A stretch of 5,942 bases of DNA from Campylobacterales bacterium (GTDB lineage Bacteria; Campylobacterota; Campylobacteria; Campylobacterales; Thiovulaceae). This document shows positions 1 through 5,733 of the stretch, in pieces. The notes beneath the pieces are model-generated. The model worked only from the letters and a program-made list of their open reading frames with translations. It searched no databases and had not been told where the DNA came from. The translations under genes and the position numbers were made by a program. Location of the stretch: the NCBI GenBank assembly GCA_012963895.1, contig DTUW01000115.1:1-5942 (forward strand). Direction: 5' to 3'. Numbering within the stretch: the stretch's first letter is position 1; every line of letters begins with the position of its first letter.

Positions 1-1
1 G

Positions 2-1732
2 AGTGTAGAGAGCAAAGCGAAAGTAGTCGCTGAAACAGTAAAACACGGTCTAACCGCCCATATGGTCAATGGGATAATGGATCGTCGTAAATTCTTTTTA
101 GAGCAGATAAAGAACCTCCCAGAAGTTGAAAAGATTTGGATAGCTCGAAGTGATTCCGTAATTGAACAGTATGGCAAAGGTCTAAATGGAGAATCTGCAA
201 AAGATAAGATAGATGAGTATGTAATTAAAAATGGAGTAATCCGAAAAGAGATAAATGAGAATGTATTTTCAAAAAGTTCGTTTAGGATTACTATCCCATA
301 TATAGCTGAAAAAGGTGAAACTATCGATTGCACCACTTGCCATAATGTCCAAGTGGGTGAGCCGATAGGTGCTATTACGATAGTGATGAATATTGATGAT
401 ATTAAACAGGCAGGTATTCGTAATGTAGTAGTTAGTGGTGGTTTGGGGCTATTGGTAATAGTAGTTGTAGTCTTTTTTGTAAGTCATATTATCAGACCAT
501 ATGTAAATATTTTCAGTGCAATCAAAGAGACAATGCAGAAGGCAAATAGTGGGGATTACACCCATAGAATTGATGATAATCACTTTTTTAGTGAAGCCAA
601 TGAAGTAGCTAGGTGGATAAATACTCTACTAGATAAATTGAATTCCACTATCAACGAAATAGATAGCAAAGTTCAACTATTTTTACACGATAAAAAGAGT
701 AAGCAGGAGGCTGAACCTCTAATTAGGGTTCGAGATACTGTCGATAGACTTTCCGAACTATACAAATTTAGAAAAACAATAGAGTTAGATGGTAATATAT
801 TTGATGTCTATAATAGACTTTCAACCGTATTTATTCACAAACTAAGAATTACTCACTTCAATATTTTGGAGACAGACAATACTAGTAAAGGTCTGAAAAT
901 TGTTTCTGAAAATGGTGGATTGAAGTGTAATGCTCTCTCTATGGGTTGTAGAGCAAATACTACTAGTAGTTTAGTAGATTCCTCTCAGTTTTATAATATT
1001 TGTCCAATGAGACATCAAGATGGGGGATTCTATTTCTGTATTCCATATAGCATTTCTAACGATTTGGGAATTATTATCAATATCGAAAGTCAGAACGATA
1101 GCGAACATAGAAGAATTAGACAGCTATTACCAGTAATTCAGGACTATGTAGAGGCTATCAAACCTGAGATATTTAGTAAAAAACTCATGAAGACTTTGGA
1201 GGAGTCGGCTCAACGAGACCCGCTAACTGGACTATACAATAGGAAATATCTTGAAGACAGTATTTCAACTATTGTAAGTCAATCGAAACGGGCTAATATC
1301 TCTTATGGTATTTTGATGTGTGATATAGACTTCTTCAAAATGATAAATGATACCTACGGCCACGATGTAGGAGATAAAGCGATTAGGGTAATTGCTGAAA
1401 CTTTGGTAGAGAATACCAGAGAATCAGATTCGGTGATTAGATATGGTGGTGAAGAGTTTCTAGTTCTTCTCTATAATTGTGATGCTGAATATGTGGAGAA
1501 AGTGGCTAATAAGATTCGAATCAAATTCTCTCAAAAGAAAATTAGTGGCGGAGGTGAAACATTCTCTAAAACGGTTAGTATCGGTTGCTCTATCTTTCCA
1601 CAACATGATAAGAGTTTCTGGAAATGTATCAAATTCGCCGACATTGCACTGTATAAAGCGAAAGAGAGCGGAAGAAATAAAGTGGTTGTATTTAATGAAG
1701 AACTTCTAAAAGGACTAGAAGGGAAATATTAG
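2..1732 (+). CDS. Membrane sensor diguanylate cyclase (heme-c-type periplasmic sensor, HAMP, GAF-like, GGDEF), 5' partial
   Basis: Probably makes the second messenger c-di-GMP from two GTP at the inner membrane in response to a periplasmic signal. The frame is open from base 2, so the first in-window Met (base 62) is almost certainly internal: the 20 residues before it read as normal protein, and the start and an expected first membrane helix lie outside the window. Numbering from that Met: periplasmic sensor with CTTCH (90-94, a CxxCH heme-c site); membrane helix about 120-143; HAMP-like linker about 143-196 (GDYTHRI); GAF-like region about 225-370 with Cys 289, 296, 314 and 326; GGDEF domain about 383-548. 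The GGDEF domain has DPLTGLYNR, metal-site D421, N429 and D438 by PleD comparison, the active-site loop GGEEF (462-466) and the inhibitory I-site RESD (453-456) five residues before it. The cyclase therefore looks active and product-inhibited. No EAL domain follows. Heme binding is inferred from the motif; the ligand is unknown. Confidence 0.92.
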   Translation, partial: SVESKAKVVAETVKHGLTAHMVNGIMDRRKFFLEQIKNLPEVEKIWIARSDSVIEQYGKGLNGESAKDKIDEYVIKNGVIRKEINENVFSKSSFRITIPYIAEKGETIDCTTCHNVQVGEPIGAITIVMNIDDIKQAGIRNVVVSGGLGLLVIVVVVFFVSHIIRPYVNIFSAIKETMQKANSGDYTHRIDDNHFFSEANEVARWINTLLDKLNSTINEIDSKVQLFLHDKKSKQEAEPLIRVRDTVDRLSELYKFRKTIELDGNIFDVYNRLSTVFIHKLRITHFNILETDNTSKGLKIVSENGGLKCNALSMGCRANTTSSLVDSSQFYNICPMRHQDGGFYFCIPYSISNDLGIIINIESQNDSEHRRIRQLLPVIQDYVEAIKPEIFSKKLMKTLEESAQRDPLTGLYNRKYLEDSISTIVSQSKRANISYGILMCDIDFFKMINDTYGHDVGDKAIRVIAETLVENTRESDSVIRYGGEEFLVLLYNCDAEYVEKVANKIRIKFSQKKISGGGETFSKTVSIGCSIFPQHDKSFWKCIKFADIALYKAKESGRNKVVVFNEELLKGLEGKY

Positions 1733-1739
1733 AGGAGGA

Positions 1740-1764
1740 GGAGGGGCATACCCTCCCTTTGTTT
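1740..1764 (+). terminator. Rho-independent terminator after the diguanylate cyclase gene
   Basis: GGAGGG (1740-1745) pairs perfectly with CCCTCC (1751-1756) around a 5-nt loop, followed by TTTGTTT (1758-1764). It begins 7 nt after the cyclase stop codon and lies in the 36-nt gap between two convergent genes. The GC-rich stem stands out in an AT-rich region. Read on the minus strand the same stem lies just beyond the hemE stop but is followed by TCCTCCTCT rather than a clear U-run, so it would be weaker in that direction. Confidence 0.72.
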
Positions 1765-1768
1765 AATA

Positions 1769-2800
1769 TTAATATCTACTACTCATTTCACGAACCAAAT
1801 TCACAAGATATTTAGCATTCTCTCTATCTAAATCGGGTAGCATTCCGTGTCCCAAATTGAAAATATGTCTTCTGTTTTGCATTGTTTCGATGATGTGAGT
1901 TACTCCCGATTTTATCGCTTCTTTGGAATAGAGGCGAGTTGGTTCTAAATTCCCTTGTAAGATATATCTATCTCCTAACTTCTCTTTTGCCAACTCTATC
2001 GGAGTTCCCCAATCGACCCCAAAGACATCGAAATTGCCATAAATTCCATCTAAGTAGCTCCCAACTCCTTTTGGAAATAGGATAATAGGGATATTTGGAT
2101 ACTTCTCTTTCAAACTCTCAGAGATTTTTACCATGTATCTCCAACTAAATTCGAAAAATGTTTCTTTTTCAAGAGCAGAAGCCCAACTATCGAAAATCTG
2201 AACCGCATCAACTCCACTCAATATCTGTTTTTCAAGGTATTGAGTTATTACGATTGTCAATTTTTCCAACAGAGCATGGAGATATGCAGGGTCTGAATAG
2301 AGAATCTTTTTTATTCTTGCATATGTCTTACTCCCCTGCCCCTCTATCATGTAGGTAGCGAGTGTCCAAGGGCTACCGCTAAATCCAATAAGTGCTTTAT
2401 CATCAGCCAATCTATTTCGGACTATCTCAATAGTCTTATATACATACCCCAATTTTTCACTAGCCGACATGTCGAGATTTTCCAAGTCTCTATCACTTGT
2501 TAAAGGCTTTGGAAACTTAGGACCTACCCCCTTGATAAATTCCAACTCCATTCCCATCTCGTTCGGGACTACCAAAATATCTGAAAATAGGATAGCTGCA
2601 TCAACTCCTAAAATATCTACCGGTTGTAAAGTAACCTCTGCCGAAAGTTCAGGAGAGTGGCACAAGTCCAAAAAACTACCCGCCCTATTTCGAACCTCCA
2701 TATATTCACTTAAATACCTTCCAGCCTGTCTCATGAGCCAGATTGGGGTATATGGAGTTTTTCTACCCAAAGAGGCATCGATAAATATTTTTCTACTCAT
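1769..2800 (-). CDS. hemE: Uroporphyrinogen decarboxylase
   Basis: Cytoplasmic enzyme of heme biosynthesis that removes the four acetate carboxyls of uroporphyrinogen III to give coproporphyrinogen III, with no cofactor. The 343 residues match the usual family length. Visible signatures: the N-terminal PIWLMRQAGRY (19-29) with substrate-carboxylate arginines R24 and R28; D74 in LFSDILVVP, the catalytic Asp equivalent to human D86; GFSGSPWTLATYMIEG with Y150; QIFDSWAS with S205; LFPKG; GVDWGTP; LQGNLEP; and FNLGHGMLPD with H318. All expected active-site residues are present. The ATG overlaps the end of asd by 8 nt (ATGAGTAG), so translation is probably coupled to asd. Only a weak purine-rich ribosome-binding stretch precedes it, inside asd. 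It converges on the cyclase gene with 36 nt between the two stop codons. No oddities in sequence or length. Confidence 0.98.
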   Translation of the reverse strand: MSRKIFIDASLGRKTPYTPIWLMRQAGRYLSEYMEVRNRAGSFLDLCHSPELSAEVTLQPVDILGVDAAILFSDILVVPNEMGMELEFIKGVGPKFPKPLTSDRDLENLDMSASEKLGYVYKTIEIVRNRLADDKALIGFSGSPWTLATYMIEGQGSKTYARIKKILYSDPAYLHALLEKLTIVITQYLEKQILSGVDAVQIFDSWASALEKETFFEFSWRYMVKISESLKEKYPNIPIILFPKGVGSYLDGIYGNFDVFGVDWGTPIELAKEKLGDRYILQGNLEPTRLYSKEAIKSGVTHIIETMQNRRHIFNLGHGMLPDLDRENAKYLVNLVREMSSRY

Positions 2801-3821
2801 TATCTAACTCTATCCACTTTTGGGCAATTCGAACTGCATTGGTTGCTGCTCCAACCCTCAAATTATCAGCTACTATCCAGAGGTGTAGAATATTGTTTCT
2901 ATATAGGTCTTTGCGAATTCGTCCAACAAAAGTTTCATTTTTTCCATTTGCCACTATCGGCATAGGGTAAAGACTTTCAGAAGGTTTATCAACAACTACA
3001 ATATTTGGACTATTTTCCAAAATCTCTCGCACCTCATCAACATCTATATCTTTTTCAAATGTGATAGTTACACTTTCGGAATGTCCTCTAAGAACGGGAA
3101 CCCTAACACAAGTTGAAGCCACTTCTATATTTTTATGGAGGATTTTCTGAGTTTCATAAACCATTTTCTCCTCCTCTTTGGTGAAATCGCTCTCCATAAA
3201 TCTATCTATTTGAGGGATAACATTGAGGGCGATTTGGTGAGGGAAAGCATTGTGAGGGGATTCGTCCAGTTTGAAACTGAAAAAGTCTTTCATCTGTTGG
3301 GCTAACTCCTCCATAGCCTTCTTTCCAGCTCCTGATGTAGCTTGATAGGTGGATACATCAACTCGCTGAATAGAGTATCTCCTATCTAATGGTTTTAGAA
3401 CTTGAACCATTTGAATAGTGGAGCAGTTGGGATTTGCAATAATTCCCCTATTTCTCCATTTCTCAATATCTTCTGGATTGACTTCTGGAACTACCAAAGG
3501 AATATCTGATTCCATTCGAAAATGGCTAGTATTATCAATTACAACAGCCCCAGCCTCAACAGCAAAGGGAGCATATTTAGCTGAAATAGAGCCACCAGCC
3601 GAAAATAGAGCTATCTCAATTTCATTCTCTTCAAAAGAGTTTTCGGTTAGTTCCTGAACTTGAAACTCTTCTCCTTGAAATTGGATAGTTTTTCCTGCTG
3701 AATTGGCACTCGCAAGAGGAACAAGATTAGCAATTGGAAAATTGACCTCTGCTAAAACATCTAACATCTCTTCACCGACGGCACCAGTGGCACCAACGAC
3801 AGCAACATTGTATTTCCGCAT
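2793..3821 (-). CDS. asd: Aspartate-semialdehyde dehydrogenase
   Basis: Reduces aspartyl-4-phosphate to aspartate-4-semialdehyde with NADPH in the cytoplasm, the branch-point step to lysine/diaminopimelate, threonine and methionine. The 342 residues are normal for the family. The Rossmann nucleotide-binding loop is GATGAVGEEM (10-19). The catalytic cysteine is C133 in NPNCST. STYQATSGAGKKAM (157-170) carries active-site Q160 and the characteristic SGAG stretch. RGHSES (245-250) holds the catalytic base H247, and the C-terminal half shows the dimerisation-domain pattern ending in LRVGAATNAV. The ATG at 3821 is preceded by GAGGT four nt upstream, supporting this start. It is the first gene of an asd-hemE pair and follows a long AT-rich gap that must hold its promoter. 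No missing key residue or frameshift. Confidence 0.98.
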   Translation of the reverse strand: MRKYNVAVVGATGAVGEEMLDVLAEVNFPIANLVPLASANSAGKTIQFQGEEFQVQELTENSFEENEIEIALFSAGGSISAKYAPFAVEAGAVVIDNTSHFRMESDIPLVVPEVNPEDIEKWRNRGIIANPNCSTIQMVQVLKPLDRRYSIQRVDVSTYQATSGAGKKAMEELAQQMKDFFSFKLDESPHNAFPHQIALNVIPQIDRFMESDFTKEEEKMVYETQKILHKNIEVASTCVRVPVLRGHSESVTITFEKDIDVDEVREILENSPNIVVVDKPSESLYPMPIVANGKNETFVGRIRKDLYRNNILHLWIVADNLRVGAATNAVRIAQKWIELDNE

Positions 3822-3825
3822 ATCT

Positions 3826-3830
3826 ACCTC
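3826..3830 (-). promoter_or_regulatory. Ribosome binding site of asd
   Basis: On the minus strand GAGGT lies 4 nt before the asd ATG. It is a good match to the anti-Shine-Dalgarno sequence within an otherwise A/T-only leader, and it fixes the start at base 3821. Confidence 0.6.
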
Positions 3831-3874
3831 GTTTTTTCTTTTTATCTTACATAAAAATAGATGAAATTTGGATT

Positions 3875-3880
3875 TTTATA
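3875..3880 (-). promoter_or_regulatory. Possible -10 box of an asd-hemE promoter
   Basis: Minus-strand TATAAA lies about 55 nt before the asd start codon, within an AT-rich tract. I see no TTGACA-like -35 box at the usual distance; Campylobacterota housekeeping promoters often lack a conserved -35, so this does not exclude it. In such AT-rich sequence similar hexamers arise often by chance, so the position is tentative. Confidence 0.2.
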
Positions 3881-3933
3881 TCTTAAATATATATACTAAT
3901 TTGCATACACAAGAAAAGAACCTCAAATACCCC

Positions 3934-3951
3934 TTGCTATACATGTAGCAA
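3934..3951. repeat. Inverted repeat TTGCTA-N6-TAGCAA
   Basis: A perfect 6-bp stem around the loop TACATG, about 115 nt upstream of the asd start. No U-run follows on either strand, so it is not an intrinsic terminator. It could be an operator or a hairpin in the asd leader, but nothing identifies a binding protein. Confidence 0.4.
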
Positions 3952-3978
3952 AATGTAATCAGAACCTCCATTTTTCGG

Positions 3979-4003
3979 GGGTAGTTGTAAATTTAAGTTT
4001 CAG
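3979..4003 (+). repeat. Two-part direct repeat, copy 1 (GGGTAGTT-N5-TTTAAGTTTCAG)
   Basis: GGGTAGTT (3979-3986) and TTTAAGTTTCAG (3992-4003) both recur about 80 bases downstream in the same order and orientation, with a different spacer. On the minus strand, the direction of flanking transcription, they read CTGAAACTTAAA and AACTACCC. Function unknown. Confidence 0.55.
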
Positions 4004-4058
4004 ACCAGTTTTCAGAAAAAATCTATTTGTAGATGAGGTTGCAATTTCTCAAAGATAA

Positions 4059-4079
4059 GGGTAGTTTTTTAAGTTTCAG
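4059..4079 (+). repeat. Two-part direct repeat, copy 2 (GGGTAGTT-N1-TTTAAGTTTCAG)
   Basis: GGGTAGTT (4059-4066) and TTTAAGTTTCAG (4068-4079) match copy 1 exactly, with a 1-nt rather than 5-nt spacer. A shorter partial, TTTCAG, also occurs at 4375-4380. The spacing and number of copies do not fit a CRISPR array. Confidence 0.55.
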
Positions 4080-4155
4080 GCAAAAAATAGAGAAATGATG
4101 CTCTTAAAATCTATATATTCTGATATATATCTAAATGTATATATGTAAAAATATA

Positions 4156-4253
4156 CCTAAGATAGCCACCTCATCAAAATCTTACCCCTATATAGGATTT
4201 TTGTATTCGGATTTTCAAAATCCCCATTTTTCGGTATTAAGGAAAATCTTAGG
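4156..4253. repeat. Nested inverted repeats, possible structured RNA or DNA element
   Basis: Outer arms CCTAAGAT (4156-4163) and ATCTTAGG (4246-4253) are perfectly complementary. Within them CTTACC (4181-4186) can pair with GG-TAAG (4233-4234 and 4238-4241, with a 3-nt bulge). The interior also contains the palindrome CCTATATAGG (4187-4196) and the inverted repeat GGATTTT-C-AAAATCC (4209-4223). The arrangement is suggestive, but the stems are AT-rich and I cannot calculate folding energy. No known RNA family is recognised. Confidence 0.35.
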
Positions 4254-4270
4254 AATATTTTATTTCCTAA
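4249..4270 (-). terminator. Hairpin TTAGGAA-N8-TTCCTAA, possible terminator of the kdsC-mlaE unit
   Basis: A perfect 7-bp stem with an 8-nt loop lies about 120 nt beyond the mlaE stop. On the minus strand it is followed by GATTTTCCTT, a short T-rich run. It shares bases with the outer arm ATCTTAGG (4246-4253), so the two folds would compete. The stem has only two G-C pairs, making it a weak terminator candidate. Confidence 0.3.
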
Positions 4271-4354
4271 TATTTTCTATTTGAATAAATTATCTATCTC
4301 CAATACCTCGACTTCTTAGAAATTAGTTTATAAATTTAAGGAAAGAAATATTAG

Positions 4355-4373
4355 ATTTAGAATTAGCCTAAAT
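4355..4373 (-). terminator. Weak hairpin ATTTAG-N7-CTAAAT just after mlaE
   Basis: A 6-bp AT-rich inverted repeat lies about 20 nt after the mlaE stop. On the minus strand it is followed by CTAATATTTCTTTCC, a T-rich but interrupted tract. The position suits a terminator for the operon, but stem strength is poor. Confidence 0.25.
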
Positions 4374-4391
4374 GTTTCAGATACTTTTTAT

Positions 4392-5183
4392 CTAATATCC
4401 TAAGACAAACATTAGAGAAGAGAATAGGTAATTTACAGCAAAGACAGAAATGGAGGAGATAACAACCGCTTTGGTGGTCGATTCCCCAACTCCTTTTGCT
4501 CCTCCTTTTGTCCAATATCCAATATATGCACCAATAAGAGAGATAACAAATCCGAATACAATAGATTTTGCAATACCTGTATATATATCACTAAATGAGA
4601 TAAGTTGTTGGATAATACTTTGGTAGGTAACTCTGTTGAGTTCTAAAACATAGACCGAGATTAGGAAAGCACTCACATTAGCTAAGAAGTCGAAAAGGAT
4701 TACTAGTAGAGGTAGAGATATAGTGGTAGCTATTACTCTTGGAACTATTAGATATTCTCGTGAATCTATCCCTAAAATATCTATCGCATCTATCTGCTCG
4801 GTAACTCTCATAGTTCCAAGTTCTGCACTCATTGCGGAGATAGCCCTACTGATTACCATTAGAGTGGCAAAAACAGGTCCTAACTCTTTTGTAATAGAGA
4901 CAAAGATGGTATATCCCATAAAGTTCTCAGCTCCAAATTGCTTGAAACCGCTATATAGTTGGATAGCCTCTATCAACCCTGTAAAAACAGCGGTAAGAGA
5001 GACAACCCCCCACGACTGAACCCCTATCGTCTCCATGTGTCTAATTATCTCCCCAATTCTATATGGAGGTAGGAAAAAGTATGGAAATAGTTTCAGATAG
5101 AAAATTACAAAATGACCTATACGGGGAACTGCTCTAAATAGATATACGAAAGGTTTGCCAATCAGTTCAAATATCCAAACCAC
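4392..5183 (-). CDS. mlaE: MlaE-family ABC transporter permease (phospholipid/MCE transport)
   Basis: Inner-membrane permease of the MlaFEDB/MCE type, which moves phospholipids between inner and outer membranes to maintain outer-membrane asymmetry. The 263 residues are normal for the family. An N-terminal amphipathic/hydrophobic stretch (about 1-45) precedes about five membrane segments (about 57-78, 100-120, 146-178, 205-225, 238-262). Family signatures: TAVFTGLIEAIQ (64-75), SITKELGPVFATLMV (96-110), SAELGTMRVTEQIDAID (119-135, the conserved cytoplasmic loop contacting the ATPase) and GVGESTTKAVV (231-241). The start is GTG at 5183, with AGGGA six nt upstream overlapping the kdsC stop; only 9 nt separate the genes, implying coupled translation. 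The partner ATPase (mlaF) and MCE protein (mlaD) are not immediately downstream, where 570 noncoding bases follow; they must lie elsewhere or upstream of the window. Confidence 0.95.
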   Translation of the reverse strand: MVWIFELIGKPFVYLFRAVPRIGHFVIFYLKLFPYFFLPPYRIGEIIRHMETIGVQSWGVVSLTAVFTGLIEAIQLYSGFKQFGAENFMGYTIFVSITKELGPVFATLMVISRAISAMSAELGTMRVTEQIDAIDILGIDSREYLIVPRVIATTISLPLLVILFDFLANVSAFLISVYVLELNRVTYQSIIQQLISFSDIYTGIAKSIVFGFVISLIGAYIGYWTKGGAKGVGESTTKAVVISSISVFAVNYLFSSLMFVLGY

Positions 5184-5189
5184 TATATT

Positions 5190-5194
5190 TCCCT
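5190..5194 (-). promoter_or_regulatory. Ribosome binding site of mlaE, overlapping the kdsC stop codon
   Basis: Minus-strand AGGGA ends 6 nt before the GTG start of mlaE and shares bases with the kdsC TAG. It is the main reason to accept GTG at 5183 as the start rather than a downstream Met. Confidence 0.6.
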
Positions 5195-5705
5195 AAAATG
5201 AATTTAGAATATCATCTAACAGCCCCATTGAAGCTAGTATATGGTCGGCAAAATCTCTAAATGCTCCTTCTCCACCTTTTGAAGGGGTAATAAAATCTAC
5301 CCTTGTTTTTATATATTCTCTTGCATCAGATGGGGTAGCAGAATATCCCACCCTGTTGAAAATAGGTATATCAATAATATCATCACCCATATAGGCTATT
5401 CGATGAGGTGGAATATTGTAGATACGAATAAATTCATCTAATATCCTATTCTTATCACTTACTCCCTTGCGATAAAAGTCAAATCCCAACTCCTCTACTC
5501 TTCTATCTACAACTTTCGATATTCTACCTGTAATCACACCCAATATAAATCCCTGCTCTTTTAGGTATTTGACTATCTGCCCATCTTTAACATTGAACTT
5601 TTTTAGTTCATTTCCTTGATTATCGTAGTAGATACTCCCATCTGTTAGCACTCCATCAACATCAACTAAGATTGCTTTTAAACTCTTTACTACATCTCTA
5701 TTCAT
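5193..5705 (-). CDS. kdsC: 3-deoxy-D-manno-octulosonate 8-phosphate phosphatase (HAD superfamily, KdsC type)
   Basis: Cytoplasmic magnesium-dependent phosphatase that hydrolyses KDO-8-phosphate to KDO, the inner-core sugar of lipopolysaccharide. The 170 residues are typical of the cap-less C0 HAD subfamily. HAD motif I is DVDGVLTDG (15-23) with nucleophile D15 and acid/base D17. Motif II is the Thr in VITGR (T59, followed by G60 and R61). The basic residue of motif III lies in the YRKGVSDK stretch (78-85). Motif IV is MGDDIIDIP with D108, D109 and D112. The C-terminal GGEGAFRD (144-151) is characteristic of KdsC, whose tail inserts into a neighbouring subunit's active site. The ATG at 5705 follows a purine-rich AGAGAAAG. 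It lies 28 nt after an upstream gene and 9 nt before mlaE. Related phosphatases of other phosphosugars exist, but length and tail favour KdsC. Confidence 0.93.
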   Translation of the reverse strand: MNRDVVKSLKAILVDVDGVLTDGSIYYDNQGNELKKFNVKDGQIVKYLKEQGFILGVITGRISKVVDRRVEELGFDFYRKGVSDKNRILDEFIRIYNIPPHRIAYMGDDIIDIPIFNRVGYSATPSDAREYIKTRVDFITPSKGGEGAFRDFADHILASMGLLDDILNSF

Positions 5706-5733
5706 CTACTTTCTCTAATAGTGGAATATGTAA

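Larger units (their letters stand above)
3822..4391. other. 570-base AT-rich intergenic region with short direct and inverted repeats
   Basis: No convincing coding region is present on either strand: stops are dense in all frames and the longest Met-initiated readings I found are about 30 codons or less without a ribosome binding site. The stretch separates mlaE from asd, both on the minus strand, so it should contain the mlaE 3' end and terminator plus the asd promoter and leader. It contains a two-part direct repeat (3979-4003 and 4059-4079), an 11-bp exact repeat CCATTTTTCGG (3968-3978 and 4224-4234), a TTGCTA/TAGCAA hairpin (3934-3951), alternating AT tracts (about 4111-4156) and a cluster of nested inverted repeats (4156-4270). 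No tRNA, recognised riboswitch or insertion-sequence remnant was seen. Confidence 0.85.

Noticed and set aside
1733..1746. AGGAGGAGGAGGGG as a ribosome binding site for a downstream plus-strand gene
   Set aside because: No start codon with an open frame follows; the tract forms the 5' arm of the terminator hairpin.
2469..2807. Plus-strand open frame of 112 codons opposite hemE
   Set aside because: It is antisense to a clearly conserved hemE coding sequence and resembles no protein; similar antisense frames opposite asd and mlaE were rejected for the same reason.
3876..3971. Minus-strand 31-codon reading frame (starts MEVLITF, ends VYIFKI) within the intergenic region
   Set aside because: No ribosome binding site precedes the ATG, composition is that of translated AT-rich noncoding DNA, and it overlaps the likely asd promoter region.
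3979..4079. CRISPR array
   Set aside because: Only two copies of a short, unevenly spaced motif, no uniform spacers and no cas genes.
4111..4156. Replication origin or DNA unwinding element from alternating AT tract
   Set aside because: No cluster of DnaA boxes nearby; a single TTATTCACA-like string lies far away inside the cyclase gene and is expected by chance.
4032..4175. Long-range inverted repeat GATGAGGT (4032-4039) and ACCTCATC (4168-4175)
   Set aside because: Only 8 bp separated by 128 nt; plausible by chance and not extended on either side.
4180..4230. Minus-strand 17-codon reading frame starting MGILKI
   Set aside because: Very short, no ribosome binding site, and it lies in the inverted-repeat cluster.
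3822..4270. Lysine riboswitch upstream of asd, prompted by GATGAGGT stretches
   Set aside because: Lysine riboswitches do control asd in some bacteria, but the characteristic conserved core and five-helix junction are not recognisable here.
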